Positions 20,348 through 31,772 of a DNA stretch of 64,000 nucleotides are shown here, piece after piece. Source of the stretch: Litsea cubeba. Lineage: Eukaryota > Streptophyta > Magnoliopsida > Laurales > Lauraceae. Positions within the stretch are counted from its first letter, which is position 1; each line of letters opens with the position of its first letter. Made by a program: the position numbers and the translations under genes. The notes beneath the pieces were generated by a model. That model was not told the DNA's origin and did not search any database. It worked only from the letters and a program-made list of their open reading frames with translations. The stretch covers positions 140,119,999-140,183,998 of the forward strand of contig CM022946.1 in NCBI GenBank assembly GCA_012931725.1, written 5' to 3'.

Positions 20348-21299
20348 CTTCCAAAATTTATTTTATGGGTTTAATCAATGAAACTGTTGTTCAAACACTT
20401 GAGTTTGCTCATGAAAACTTGAAAGGAAAATATCGTCTCATGGTTGCAACATCATTTCAGGCTTGAAACATACATCACTAGTGCACTTTCCTTGATTTGA
20501 CCCTAGTGGCTCGGGCATATTGGTGCACTGTATCATGTACTTGTTGTCCACATGTCATAGCACATTTCACATTCTGGAAAAGAGTTTTGAAGAGCCATAG
20601 GTCATATTTGGAAACCAAATTCACGGAGATTTCTCACTAATTTTTCACGAGGATTAGGAAAATCCAAGTTTGGATACCTCAATGATTTCGGCCAATGGAA
20701 ATTCTCATTTTTTAGGGTTTTAAAATCCGAACCCCTTCCACGGGATTTCAAAATCCTCATATGCATTGATATTGATTTAAATCCTCAGTGAGAAGTCCTT
20801 AAATTTGTAGCCATAAGGAATCCTCAAATATACATATTACTCAGGTATTCCTCACACATTACCAAACATGCCCTTACTAAAATTGCATCCGATGAACCCA
20901 ACTTCCTTGATTTGGTTCATGAGGTTGGCAACCAGGGTCTTGCCAATTATTAGTCTAGCCATTCCTCCTAAGATACCACATGGCCCTCATCCATGCCCCT
21001 GTTGGGCGTGTCCTTCCGTCACAAGTCACAACCTATTTTTTGGGCATTCACAACTCGTTTGTATGGAACCTATAACCAATCTTTTAGTTGAAGGGTAACT
21101 GATGCACTAGCTTAGCTGGCGCCATGTCATTTTGAACTAACATAGTTACATACAGCACCATCATCAATGGGCTTTGCAAGAATGGAAATCTAAGTGCTGC
21201 TCTCCCTAGTGCCCATCTCCAAGCGTCGAAAATAAATACACTCCTAATTTTTACTTCAATAGGATTATAGGAGTTGTTTTGCATTTTGAATATTTGGGC
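20348..21299. other. Non-coding region downstream of SABATH exon
   Basis: AT-rich DNA without convincing exons. A stretch near 20598-20873 has weakly matching ends (TCATATTTGG and CCAAACATGCCC) and could be an old MITE. Otherwise I see nothing. Confidence 0.4.
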
Positions 21300-21427
21300 A
21301 ACTTGAGTATCTAAGGTTGGCTCAAAATAGATCGAAAATGGAGAAACATAATTTGTGTAGCCGACCCTAACATAGTTGGGACAAGGCTTTGATGATGATA
21401 ATGATGATGATGAACTTGAGTATCTAA
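21300..21427 (+). mobile_element. 98-bp 5'-truncated RTE-type LINE (or SINE) tail with 15-bp target duplication
   Basis: The exact repeat AACTTGAGTATCTAA lies at 21300-21314 and 21413-21427. Between them are 98 bp ending in GTGTAGCCGACCCTAACATA, the segment around GTTGGGACAAGGCTTTGATG and an ATG-rich simple repeat. That tail is typical of plant RTE LINEs and SINEs that borrow their 3' end. Long target duplication, 5' truncation and a simple-repeat tail are the marks of target-primed reverse transcription. Confidence 0.8.
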
Positions 21428-21812
21428 AGCCCAAGCCTCGGCTAAATCCAAATCTTAGTTTGATTTTTGAAACCTGAGCTCACATTGCATTTTCAAGTAG
21501 GCTGACACAAGCGAGCTCAAAGTTGTTTTTAAATTGCACCCTAAATGGGCAACTCTCAGACATGGTAGTTTGATTGATTTTTTTTATATTGAAAAATAGT
21601 ATAGAAAAGTATTTTTCATTCAGTTTATAGATAAAAATGGCACGTTACTTATTATTTATAGAAAAAAGTGGCTTGTGTTTGAGGCGGGTTGGGTATTGAA
21701 TCTTTTCGGATTCAGATGGGTATGGGTTAAAATAAAAGCATGAGATTCTTGGATGGTCTAGACATATTAGTCCTCCTTAAATTTGATTTTTTCAATTTCT
21801 TGATTGGAACTC

Positions 21813-22427
21813 AGATAATGTCACCCAAGCCGTTTGGTTCCGGTCAATATTTTTTTATAACTTTTTTGCCATAAATCCAATGATATCATGGAGAACAGTT
21901 TATGTCATAAAACCTAATAAATCCTATGATATAATGAGAGTGTCCCATCATGTAATGACTTTTATACACAATGTAGGAAAAAAATTCTAAATGGATAATA
22001 GGGGCTTTGACGTATTGGTTCACCTTAAACTCTGTTTCCCAACTTCCTTACCCAAATTTAGATAATGTCACAAGAGCCATTTGACTCTGGTCAACATTAT
22101 CTTTTTAACTTTTTTGCACTATATGCCATTATATCATCGGATTTATCAATTTCTGTATCATATATTTTTTGCAACTAGTAAACAAAATTTTTTTTTATAA
22201 AATATGAAAAACTGACATCTTTTTAGACGTAAATACACATCTGATCACAATTTCTCAAGTCTAATCATTTGGAAAAAAATTTCCCTAAAATGTTACATAA
22301 AAGCCATGGCATCATGCATGGGATTTATCTATTTCTGTGACATATTATTCCCATGATATCATGGGATTCAGAGCAAAAAAGTATTTATAAAATATTAACC
22401 AGAGTGAAACGATTCTCTGACATTACT
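21813..22427. mobile_element. MITE-like element with ~80-bp imperfect terminal inverted repeats
   Basis: The left end (from AGATAATGTCA to the ATGATATCATGG palindrome, 21813-21893) matches the reverse complement of the right end (22427 back to about 22350) over roughly 80 bases at about three quarters identity. A direct copy of the left end lies inside at 22060-22140. There is no coding capacity and no clear target duplication. Superfamily is not assigned. Confidence 0.6.
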
Positions 22428-22508
22428 AGTATTTTCAGAAACTGCATGTATCTGAAGCTTGAAATTCTATAACAAATTAGGGGATAACCGAACTATGCAT
22501 TTATGCAG

Positions 22509-22745
22509 GATATTGAGAAAGAGGTCAGGAAACAAGTAGATGAAGCCATTGCTCAAGCCAAGGTGATCATCAAATTAGATATTTAAAACTTTATTGGAAT
22601 CCCCACATTCACATCTCCATTCTTGGGTCTTTAGAGTATTGTTTATACTGGTATGTTTCTATGCTTTGGTTGTTTTGCAACTCTCATTCTTACATTGTTG
22701 GTTTACTTCTTTTTTTCCTAGGAGAGCCCTATGCCTGATCCTTCC
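22509..22745 (+). pseudogene. Two-exon fragment of pyruvate dehydrogenase E1 alpha
   Basis: An 18-codon exon at 22509-22562 (DIEKEVRKQVDEAIAQAK) is bordered by TGCAG before and GTGATC after. A second exon begins at 22722 after TTTTCCTAG and reads ESPMPDPS before decaying into a C-rich run at about 22745. Together they match the near-C-terminal region of the mitochondrial pyruvate dehydrogenase E1 alpha subunit, a thiamine-diphosphate enzyme feeding the citric acid cycle. The preceding catalytic part and the final ~30 residues are absent, so this is a gene relic or a transposon-captured piece. Preserved splice borders show it came from genomic DNA, not a retrocopied mRNA. No transposon boundaries are visible around it. 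Confidence 0.7.
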
Positions 22746-23625
22746 CCCCCACCACCCCTCCTCCCCCACTTCTTGTATTTTATTAAATAAAAGAATATGC
22801 AGGATACTCGTCTCCAAAGATACTTGCACCCTTTCATCTTAATTGAAGTCCAGAGAGAGAGGTTGTTCTTGGGTTGTTGAAGATCTTGGTATAAACTAAA
22901 GACCCAATTCAATCCAGATAATATCTTTCAATGTTTGTCTCTCCATCCCCCTCTTAAGGCAACAATGCCTCCTCTACAATCCCCCCTCAGGCATTCTCAT
23001 GTGTATAGAATGGCAGCAATAACAAAAAAAGAAAAAGAAGGTTGGCAGGCACTCCAGGTGAATAAAAAAAAGCACTACCATCTCCATCTTCCTTTTTATA
23101 ATTTACAAGTACATGACCCCTCAAAATATGGGACTAGTTCATACCATATTATTCAATTCAATTCTAGTGTTTGATGTGGGTGTGTTCTTTTTTTTTTTTT
23201 TTGGCCTTTGTTGCGAGATCAAAACCTTCAGATGCATCTGAGAAGGCGCAAAGTCCCATGGAAGTTGTGAAAGAGAGGGACCCCGAAGATGAGAAACAAT
23301 GTCTTGGTGTGCTAGTGTTGGGCTGCTGCAATTCATCCATCTTATGCTAGTGTTGGGTTGATACACTTAAGAGCCTTCTTAGGACTAGAGATTTCTCAAT
23401 ACAATTTGTACATAATACATCTATATATGTAACTGCCTGCCTAGTGAGATTTGGCCCTCATTATTCTTTAATAAAATGTTTTCTATTTCTTTTGTTTTTT
23501 CAAGTCAGGATATTCAAGTCATGCAAATGGGCCCTTATTTTCAATCTTGCCAAAAACCAACAAAAGCTACAGGATAAAATCCATTAAATCGGCTATAAAA
23601 ATTGGCTGTGAAAAAAATGCCAAAA
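22746..23625. other. Non-coding region
   Basis: AT-rich sequence with a CT-rich patch, a poly(T) run near 23190 and one CGGCTATAAAA motif near 23591 that resembles the Tat repeat motif. No genes seen. Confidence 0.4.
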
Positions 23626-23855
23626 CACTATAAAAATGAAGGCTCATCAATTGAACGACAACCATTTTTTGAATGATTAAAGGATGAAGTCTGACAACGG
23701 ACCGTCGTTTATATTTGAAACTATACGATGGTCATAGGGAGGTCGTTTATGTAGAACCACTGCACTTTTTCCGATGGCCATAAGAACGCGGTGGCTGTTG
23801 TATTTTTCTATTGAACGGTGGCCGGCCGTCGTTTATGGTAAATTTTGAAATAGTG
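23626..23855. mobile_element. Possible 230-bp non-autonomous CACTA transposon
   Basis: It begins CACTATAAAAATG and ends AAATTTTGAAATAGTG, giving CACTA...TAGTG termini. Internal motifs such as CCGTCGTTTAT and GTCGTTTATG recur in both orientations, as in CACTA subterminal repeats. The flanking three bases (AAA and AGT) do not match, so the 3-bp target duplication is lost or the call is wrong. Confidence 0.5.
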
Positions 23856-24053
23856 AGTATGGATGTAAATAGGTTAGGTACAGCATGGGTACATAGTGGA
23901 CCTAACCAATTCAAAATCCAAGCAGAAAAGGACACCCATTCAGGTACTAGATGTTGAATTTGGATACAGTATTGTAGGGGGTTGCAAATGAAGCTTTAAA
24001 CCATCTCACTTTTAAGAAATATGATCTTTTTTTCTTATATGTGTCATCTTTGG

Positions 24054-25832
24054 TGTAATTTGGGGATCCGAACCCTAGAGGGGGGTGAATAGGGTGAGCT
24101 TCAAATTAGTGACAAATTATGACCAATTTTAATTTCTTTAAATTAAATTAACCACTAGTGATGATTATCAAACAAAATGCGGAAGCTAACAAAAATAATC
24201 ACCACAAAGCATGCACCATCACACAATAGTTTATAGTGGTTCGGCCTCAATGCCTACATCCACTACCGGCTTGTGATCCTACACCCCACCAGATTTCCAC
24301 TATCTATGCTTTTTAAAAAGCTAAGCAATAACCTTTACAAATATGTTTTTCAAGGTTTAACAACAACCTATCAATGTGCTTTTCTAGGCTAAGCAATAAC
24401 CTTTACACTATGCTTTTCTTAGGCTAAGCAATGACCTTTACACCATGCTTTTCTTAGGCTAAGCAATAACCTTTACAAGAAGAAGATTTTCTCTGAAGGT
24501 AGTGTCTGCACAAACACTAGAAGAGATACAATTTAAGCTCAAATATAAAGCCTCTTAATTAGGCGGATATTAAAATGAAGAACAAACTCACACAACACTC
24601 TATCAAATGCAAAGATGAATGCTTATGATGTGCGTGTGTGAAAACTTCAATCAAGTTTAAAAAGTAAGCTCAATGAATATTTGCTCAAAGCATTTAAAGA
24701 GTTTTGATTGAAGAGAAATGCAAATCACATCTATAAATACTAACTTGTTGATAATATGAAAATCAAAAGCTCACAAGTTGTATGAAACTATTTAAGACTA
24801 AACATGTGATGCATGTGCATAGTTGTTTTCAAAACAAACTAGTTTAACTAAGGTTCTAAAGGGATTGAAAACAACAAATGAGGATTCAACCAAGTAAATG
24901 AATCATGCTATAAAAGAAATCAAAGATTTTGGCAAAGCATGATTAATGAAGTTTTTAAAACAAACTTGGTTTGAATCGAGGTGAAGAATCCAACACAAAT
25001 AAATCCAAGATTAAATATGATAAAGGATTCAACACATCATAGTTATAATGCTAAATTTCATTTACCAAAGATTTAAAACAAAGCATATAATATATGATTT
25101 AGAAAAGTAAAGCTTACTTAGAGATTTAACTTAATGGATCCAAGCTTTAGCTTTCCAAATGACCCCTTTGTCTCTCTTAGCTCATTCCCCTTTCTTTTAT
25201 CTCCAAACACTTCAAAGAAGACTTAGATGTTCCTCACTTTTTCAAAGGAATGAACCACTAATTATAGTCAAAAAGTGACTTTCTGCGAGTCCCCGGTCGA
25301 CCTGGTATAGAGCCCGGTCGACCTGGGCTCAACGGTTAAAAATCTCACCGTTTGAAAAGAGGCCCAACGGCTCTTTCCGGGTTGACCTGTAGTGTGCTCG
25401 GTCAACCGGGTCACTTGGGCTAGTCGACGGAGCACACTGCGGGTCGACAGAGTCTAGGGACCAAATTCCTCAAAAATTGCATATTTCAAAGGATTTTCTT
25501 GAGGGGACTTTGGGCCATCGAATCAAGCTTGGAAACATGTTTTAAATCATTCTAAGAGTTTCTTTTTTAAAACATGAAACCTAAAATGCCAAAGATGATT
25601 TTCAAACTTTTAAAACCATAGGTTTGCTTGATTTATAAAACTTCTTTTGCAAACTTAATGCATCCAAGTTTTAAATCCAAATATGCATGAAACATAAGTT
25701 CTGAAAGTTTTAAAACTATGCATGTGAAAAGTCAAGATTTCAAGTATTTCAAAATCAATGCATGTGTGAAAATTCAAATGATGTTAAAATGATAATGCAT
25801 CCATCAAATTGCAAAACACAAAATCCCTAACA
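24054..25832. repeat. Solo LTR (1,779 bp) with TTTGG target-site duplication
   Basis: It begins TGTAATTTGG and ends CCCTAACA, and is flanked on both sides by TTTGG (24049-24053 and 25833-25837). No internal domain is present, so it most likely arose by recombination between two LTRs. Its opening AACCCTAGAGGGGGGTGAAT and the GTCGAC-centred palindromes near 25296-25450 are reminiscent of Sirevirus (copia) LTRs. It also holds repeated CTAAGCAATAACCTTTACA units at 24320-24480. Confidence 0.85.
25296..25450. repeat. GGTCGACC palindrome cluster inside solo LTR
   Basis: About seven variants of CCCGGTCGACCTGG, CGGGTTGACCTG, GGTCAACCGGG and GGGTCGACAG occur within 155 bp. They also pair into inverted repeats around AACGGTT/AACGGCT. 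Palindromic arrays of this kind are known in Sirevirus LTRs. Confidence 0.7.
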
Positions 25833-25837
25833 TTTGG

Positions 25838-26296
25838 CAACCAAGAATTGGGTTTGAGACTTCACTGGACCTAGACCTTATTATCACTTGCGGTCCAAAA
25901 AATGATTTTATCTTAATTGTTCAGGTCGAATTCTTTGTCTCAACCGAATAACTGGAGGTCCATTGATATCCCTAATCATTATAAGCTAAGCCAAGCTTTG
26001 TGCAGCTCAAGCTTGTCTCGAACACTAATCAAAGCTGTATTTTGTAGGACATGATTGAGTTTGAGCTAAGGGTAAATAAATTAAGCTAATCTTGTAAACA
26101 CTTTACCTTCGCTTGACAATGCATAACAAGCTTAAGCTAATTTATTTTAAAGACATGGAAATTTTCTTTTAAGCTGCACTTTGGGGGATAGTTATCACTT
26201 TTCTTATAGTGAAGATTGTCTTTTATGCTTGGGATGTAATAAATGAAATTTACATATGTGAATTTTATATATGTAAAACTTACTTATGTGAAGCCC
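25838..26296. other. Non-coding region
   Basis: AT-rich DNA with recurring AAGCTAA/AAGCTTG motifs. No gene or element boundary recognised. Confidence 0.35.
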
Positions 26297-26442
26297 ATTA
26301 TCATGTTTGGGAGCACCATTTTCACCAAATAAGGTTGAATGGTTTTGGTTTTATATTAAAGAAAAACATATTACCATGTTTGGGAGCACCATTTTCACAA
26401 ATAAGGTTTAATGGTTTTGATTATATATTAAAGACATTCATT
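26297..26442. repeat. Tandem duplication of a 73-bp unit
   Basis: Two copies of ATTATCATGTTTGGGAGCACC... with period 73 (starts 26297 and 26370) and a few differences. Non-coding. Confidence 0.85.
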
Positions 26443-27179
26443 ATTTGAAGTCTTTGAATATTTAAGACATGAAGCTAAACATTTTAGAGTTTAATGGTTC
26501 AACGAAAGAAAATTTAATGCTTGGGATTAACATGTCAGGGATCACATGAATTGCAAAAGATGAAAGAGAATGACAGGTTTTGAAACTGCAAATTGTCAAA
26601 TATTTAACTTTTACGGGGGCTCTTTTTTCCTGGAATTTATTGGGTTCCTCCATTTCATCAGAGGAAGAGACTGTAATATTAAAAGAACTACTAAAAATTG
26701 TAATAGTCAAACATGAAAAGCTAAGCTCATTATTTCCATCAAAGAGAGAGAAAAAAAACAAGTCTTCATAATATTAAAAAGAAACGCTAGAAATTGAAAT
26801 AGACGAGCATGAGGAGTGTAGCGCTTGGAAGAACTTGAGGGGTAACAGAATCACCAAATGAGAATGAGGGAGGGAGTGTACATCAAATTGATACAGGAGA
26901 AAAAAAAAGGGAGTCACCGAAGGAAGAAAATGAGGCGTTTTAAGTAACTGTTCTTACATGAAACTTGAAAAAAATGAGACGTTTTACCGGGAGAACTTGT
27001 ACATTGTTGGTGCAAATATTTTTTCTTGCAAGGAAATGCCCAAAAGTTTTTACAAAAGTTTGTTAGAAGGAGGCCATAGATAGGTTGAAGTCTGTACACT
27101 TTTGCTACAAAAACATGTTTAGGACTTCGTTTGCATGGAACTGATTTTTCAAAAATATATTCCTATTAACTTAAAAAAA
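26443..27179. other. Non-coding region
   Basis: AT-rich, with purine-rich patches such as GAGAGAGAAAAAAAAC near 26744. Short open frames have no recognisable features. Confidence 0.35.
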
Positions 27180-27790
27180 GAGGGTGCGAATCCGCAAATA
27201 GCCATCAACATAGTATATCCTTGGTGGACATGATTACTCAGATAAGTTACACTTCTTTAAATCTATTTTTACTACCTCTATCCATATCCTCTTTGACCTA
27301 CCCTTCCCCTTGATGGGTCATCAACCTTCAGTGCCAAAGTTTTCCTTACCTTGCCATTGTCGGCTTACGTTGGAGATGCCCAAACTACCCCAATTAGATT
27401 TTTCTAATTTTGTCCCTTATTGTTTCTACCCCTAAATGCTCTCGAAAGCGTTTATTTTTAATTTTATCCTTCCTAGTATTACCAAATATCCACCTCAGCA
27501 TTCTCATTTATGCTATATCTAGTTTGTGCATATGGGGTTTCTTGATTGCCCAATATTATGCTCCATAGGTTATAGCTGGTCTAATCACTTTCCCGTAAAA
27601 TCTTCCCTTCAATCATGTTGGCACCCGTTGGATAGAAAGCACTCTAGAAGTAAGTCTCCATATCAACCATCATGCTTTTATCTTATGTTCAGCATTTTCA
27701 TCAATCTCTCCATCTTTACTAATTATAGAACCAAGGTAATGGAAAGAATAGCAAAGGTAATTGGGCCCTTAGGCAAAATTTAATAGCTTT
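27180..27790 (-). pseudogene. Decayed RTE-clade LINE reverse transcriptase, C-terminal part
   Basis: On -, shifting frames read the typical end of plant RTE ORF2. Landmarks are FYGKVIRPAITYGA (near 27580), YWAIKKPHMHKLDIA (near 27540), MRMLRWIFGNTRKDKI (near 27480), a REHLGV motif and then a KGKGRSKRIWIEVVKIDL-like segment (near 27300). Stops and frameshifts are frequent. The reverse transcriptase catalytic core is missing, as is the characteristic RTE tail. The fragment is therefore an old truncated insertion. It is unrelated to the 98-bp tail at 21315, which is in the other orientation. Confidence 0.7.
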
Positions 27791-28387
27791 TCACTATAGT
27801 GATTCTGATTTAATACTATGGTGGGCAATTATCAATTGTGTTTTTCTTTTTCTGTTTTGCTAACCTAGGCTACTTGTGAGAAGCAATACTTTTAAACTAG
27901 AAGACCTAGGATCAATCCGCGGGCATGTGTGTTAAAGTGCCAAAATCTCTCAACCCTGTGTGTGTTGGCAAACCACCATAGTTAATTTCTTAGGGGACAT
28001 TGCTACAAAGGTCCAAGAAGAGCACCCACCAGAATTCCTCACTCATGCATGTTGTTGACATGTGTGGGCTTAGAAATTAATTACAGATGCGAAGCCCGTT
28101 GTGAATTGCTTGGATTAATTACAAAGAGGATGAGGGAGAGAGTATACATTGGAGAGGGAGAAAGACGAGAATACCAGGGCCTGTTTGGCATCGTTCTCGT
28201 GTTGTTCCTAGTTTTGTACTCAGATCAGGTTGTGCTGAGATCAGGTTGTGCCAAGACTATACTCTTCAGATCTTGTTTGGCAACATTATATTAAATTATT
28301 CTGTTGAGAATATGTTGTCCAAAACTTGTTTGGTAACATTAGAAAAGTTTTGCTCCAAAGAATAGAAGCAAGAGAATCATAGGATTT
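27791..28387. other. Non-coding region with short GTTTGG repeats
   Basis: A GGGCCTGTTTGGCATC sequence at about 28178, followed by repeated CTTGTTTGG(C/T)AACATTA units, resembles the end of an hAT-type MITE. I could not find the opposite end. Confidence 0.35.
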
Positions 28388-30063
28388 ATAATGTGGGACC
28401 TGTCATGACCCCGGACCGAGATTTAGGAATCAAAACCCGGGCTCGCGGCGTTTACCACAGGTTCCCGCGGTGAGGATTCCAAAACAAAGAGGAGATCTAG
28501 CTCACATGATCAAATATGCGGAAGCGTGTAGCAAAATGTGTCAATCATAATTTAAACAAATTGTATGAGTAAAATGGCTTCAAGACTTATCCTAGAAATT
28601 TTTTACACATTTGGCCACATGAATGTAGTCCAAGAGAAGAGCAAATCACTTCTGAGAGACCAGAAAGAATCATTAGTGGAGACTAAAACCCATTGAGCGA
28701 TTGAGCCTATCTATATCGGTTTGGGTGAGGACTCTTCTGCGCTATTCCTGAGTAGAATGAAGAGCTACTCCTAGAGCTTCTTAGTCCAGCACTTTCAACC
28801 TCATAAGTGCTATTCCTTGCTCTAACCATATAGGTGACATCAAAATGTGAAGAAATCTCGACTTGTAGCTTATGATGCATTTTTCGAACTTAGGGGAAGA
28901 TGATGGGCATTCTAAAAACCAATGGCCAAATTTTGAACTCAGCTATTACATTTTATACCCTTAGTAGCCCTCTTGAGCCTATTTTACAAGAAACCTTCCT
29001 TCAGTGTCCCCCTCATCACCCACATATATATAATCCTTTTTGACCTATTGTTTTTTAGAAGGGTAGGGATATATGAAGAAAGGAAGGATTTGAGTATTAG
29101 TGATGAAGACTTCACATGGGCTACCCAAATATAGATGTTCTACAAAGGGATGACAAAGGAATAAAGGAATTTGAAAGTTGAAAAAAAAAAAGAAGAAGAA
29201 ATGAGAACCAAAGGAAAACAAAAGAAAAGGAAAAAAGATATGGGAAACCAAAGAAAAGCAAGCACCAAAAGAGATACAGTGGAATAAAGAACAAAAAGCA
29301 AAAGGAAGAAGTGAAGATAGTGGAAGACTTTCCTATGAAGACTTGAAGACCCTTACCTTCTCAAGAAAACTTAGCCACATTTAACCCTTATCCTACCTAT
29401 TAACCCTAATCCCATTACAACCTATGAAAGAACTATTAGATCATAGGAAAGTTTAGGTGCTGAATGAGTGAGAAATTTAGTGAGCATTTCCACCTTCTAT
29501 TGGTTATATCTTATTCTTTGAGATCAATCATTCTATACATAAGCTCCGTTCTTCATCAATTATGTGAGTTCTTAGCCTTGTTCATACTCACATACTGAGA
29601 GTTAGTCAATAAAATCGGTGTGCTTCCATTGTTGAGAGTATGACCTATAAGGCTGTAGTCAAGGCGAAATATATTCCGAAGGGGATTAAGGTTGTGTGAG
29701 TTTCGACTTGAAGATTGCATGATTATTGGCTAAATACACACACATACACAGTGAGACTTCAGGAGTTGGCTAGTATTCCTAACTCAGTACTCATTCTTAT
29801 TAGGTTGCTAAAAACTGTTGGACATCAAAAATATTTTCTTTTCAAAATAAAAAGAATTTTGTGGGATTTATTCGCTGAAAACCCTCACGAGACAAAACTC
29901 GTCCATTAGGGAAAACCTAGGGGTTTAAAGGCTTATTGCACGAGCTAAGTGCAGCCGCGATTCCAGCGAAAATGAGTTAGGATCTTTACCGTGTTTTCTT
30001 GCATATAGTTTAGTTTTTCTTTATAGTTTTGCTCGGGACTTGCAAAATGTAGGTTTGGGGGTG
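28388..30063 (+). mobile_element. Probable 3' internal region of a Ty3 element, with an LTR-like start at 28388
   Basis: The part nearest 30063 (GCCGCGATTCCAGCG, the TTTTGCTCGGGACTTGC segment, then a GGTTTGGGGGTG polypurine tract) resembles the 3' untranslated region of Athila or other Ty3 elements just before the LTR. At 28388 a TGTCATGACCCCGGACC sequence resembles the start of a different Ty3 LTR. No end or duplication could be matched to it. There is no surviving coding sequence. Confidence 0.45.
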
Positions 30064-31772
30064 TGATGAGTGTTAAATATTATATATTTTACCCATCATT
30101 AGTCCGGGTTTTATCAGCATCTCATATGCATATAATTTGCTTTACACAGATATTTTATCATTCTATCACATTAAACGGATTATCGGATTATTATGCATAA
30201 ATCCGATTATTTATAGCTCATTTTTATGTAATTTCTCTTGTGTAGGTGAACCCCGCGACTACCCCAACCTTCCGGCTAGTGTCCCAAGGCATCAAGAAGT
30301 GTTGAAGAATTCCAAAATAAGAGGATAAGACTTTAAACATAAAAGAAGTCATTTTCTAAGGTTAGAGCTTGGGTTCTTATGAAATAGGTTATGGGTACAA
30401 ATCCCAACAATTACATTTCTTTTTTTTTTTTTACATAGAAGATAACTCTAACCTCTCCACCAATCAAAGCTTGCCATGACACAAATCCATGTGAAAGGAT
30501 ATGAGCCAATCAAAAGCCTCCAAAATGAAGGACCACAAAAACCAAAAAGCACATATGCTTTTGGAAGGAAAGTTTTTTGCAACCAATCAAATTGAAGCAA
30601 TCCATGTGAAAGCAAAAGAGCCAATCAAAAGCCTTCAAGTTGCAACCAATCAAATGGAAACAATCCTTGTGAATGAAAATGAGCCAATCAAATGTCTTCA
30701 AAGTTTCTATAAATTGGAATTTTTTTGGAGAGAAGAGGAGATCTTTTAGCAAGTTAGTCTTTTTGCAATTTTATTTTTACTTTTAGAATGTAATTAAGAG
30801 CTTCTTTGTAACTAATCTAGAGAGAGTGTGTGAATTGAAGATTATTAATGAAGATTTGGAGCACTTTCTTGATGTTTAGTGGCTAAAGCTCTAGGATTAG
30901 GCTCTCCTTTTGAAGCTAAGTAATGTGATTAGTTTAACTCCATGCATATTTTAGTTTAAATTTCCTACTTGTGCCTTAATTGATTAGTATATTTTAGATC
31001 TAGTTGTGCTAATCTCTCTCATTTCTCATGCTCTATCTCTACGCTTGATGCTCAGATAATCTCCATTGATGCTTTGTAGTTTGATTAAGTTCTCTCACAT
31101 AGCATGCTCTAGAGCCCTTATCTTTGATCTTTTGTAGCTTGATTTTGATGATTTATTGTTAGGGTAGCTAGATAATGATCTAGGATCTTGGCCTTTGATT
31201 TTCTTTTACTTTGATCTTCATTGTTATATCATCTAATCCAATTAGGCAAGAGATTGCTAATTGGATTGTAGATTTGGGAATTGAATTAGAACATGCATTG
31301 TTTGAATTAATTACATACTTAGTGGATTTTGGATTGCCTAATCTATTATTCCTATTGTTGTTAATTTAAATCTTTATTTGATTTGTTATTTTCACTTCTA
31401 GATTGTTAGATCTACACTTCACATCACTTGTTTTAAAATCCTACAAATTTCACACCACATCCTCCCCTTAATTCTTCTACTTCCACCACTACATTCACAC
31501 ACTAGTTTAGTGTAGCTTGTTAGATTAGCTTAGATCTAATTAACTTCATATTTTAGATTGTTAATTAATTATTTACATTGCATAGTTTAATAGTTTTAAT
31601 TGTTTACTTCAATTGTCTATATTAGCTATATCTTAGTTCAATTCTCGTTTAATTGAATTCATTGCTTGTCCATCCTCTCTCCGTGGGATCGATAATCCGG
31701 ACTCTTTAGTCCTTTACTACTTGACGATACCGTAGTCTTGCGGTTCAAAGTTGCACATTTAAGTGTCGATCA
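30064..31772 (+). repeat. LTR of a Ty3/gypsy (Athila-like) element, 1,709 bp
   Basis: It starts TGATGAGTGTTAAAT directly after a polypurine tract. It ends with a CCGTGGGATCGATAATCCGG segment, then GACGATACCGTAGTC and AAGTGTCGATCA. Both ends are typical of Athila-type LTRs. A TATA box is at 30708. No primer binding site follows, so it is read as a 3' LTR. The 5' partner is absent from the window, so the target duplication cannot be tested. Confidence 0.65.
30463..30716 (+). promoter_or_regulatory. CCAAT-box array and TATA box in Ty3 LTR
   Basis: Six CCAATCA motifs (about 30464, 30507, 30579, 30620, 30645 and 30682) are embedded in diverged ~40-80-bp repeats. They are followed by TATAAATTG at 30708. 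The arrangement looks like the LTR's promoter, with CCAAT boxes amplified by local duplication. Confidence 0.55.

Noticed and set aside
20598..20873. Possible MITE with TCATATTTGG / CCAAACATGCCC ends
   Set aside because: End similarity is short and imperfect and no target duplication was found.
28388..28900. Possible separate Ty3 LTR starting TGTCATGACCCCGGACC
   Set aside because: Only a plausible start is visible; no matching end, duplication or internal region could be found, so it is mentioned only within a low-confidence entry.
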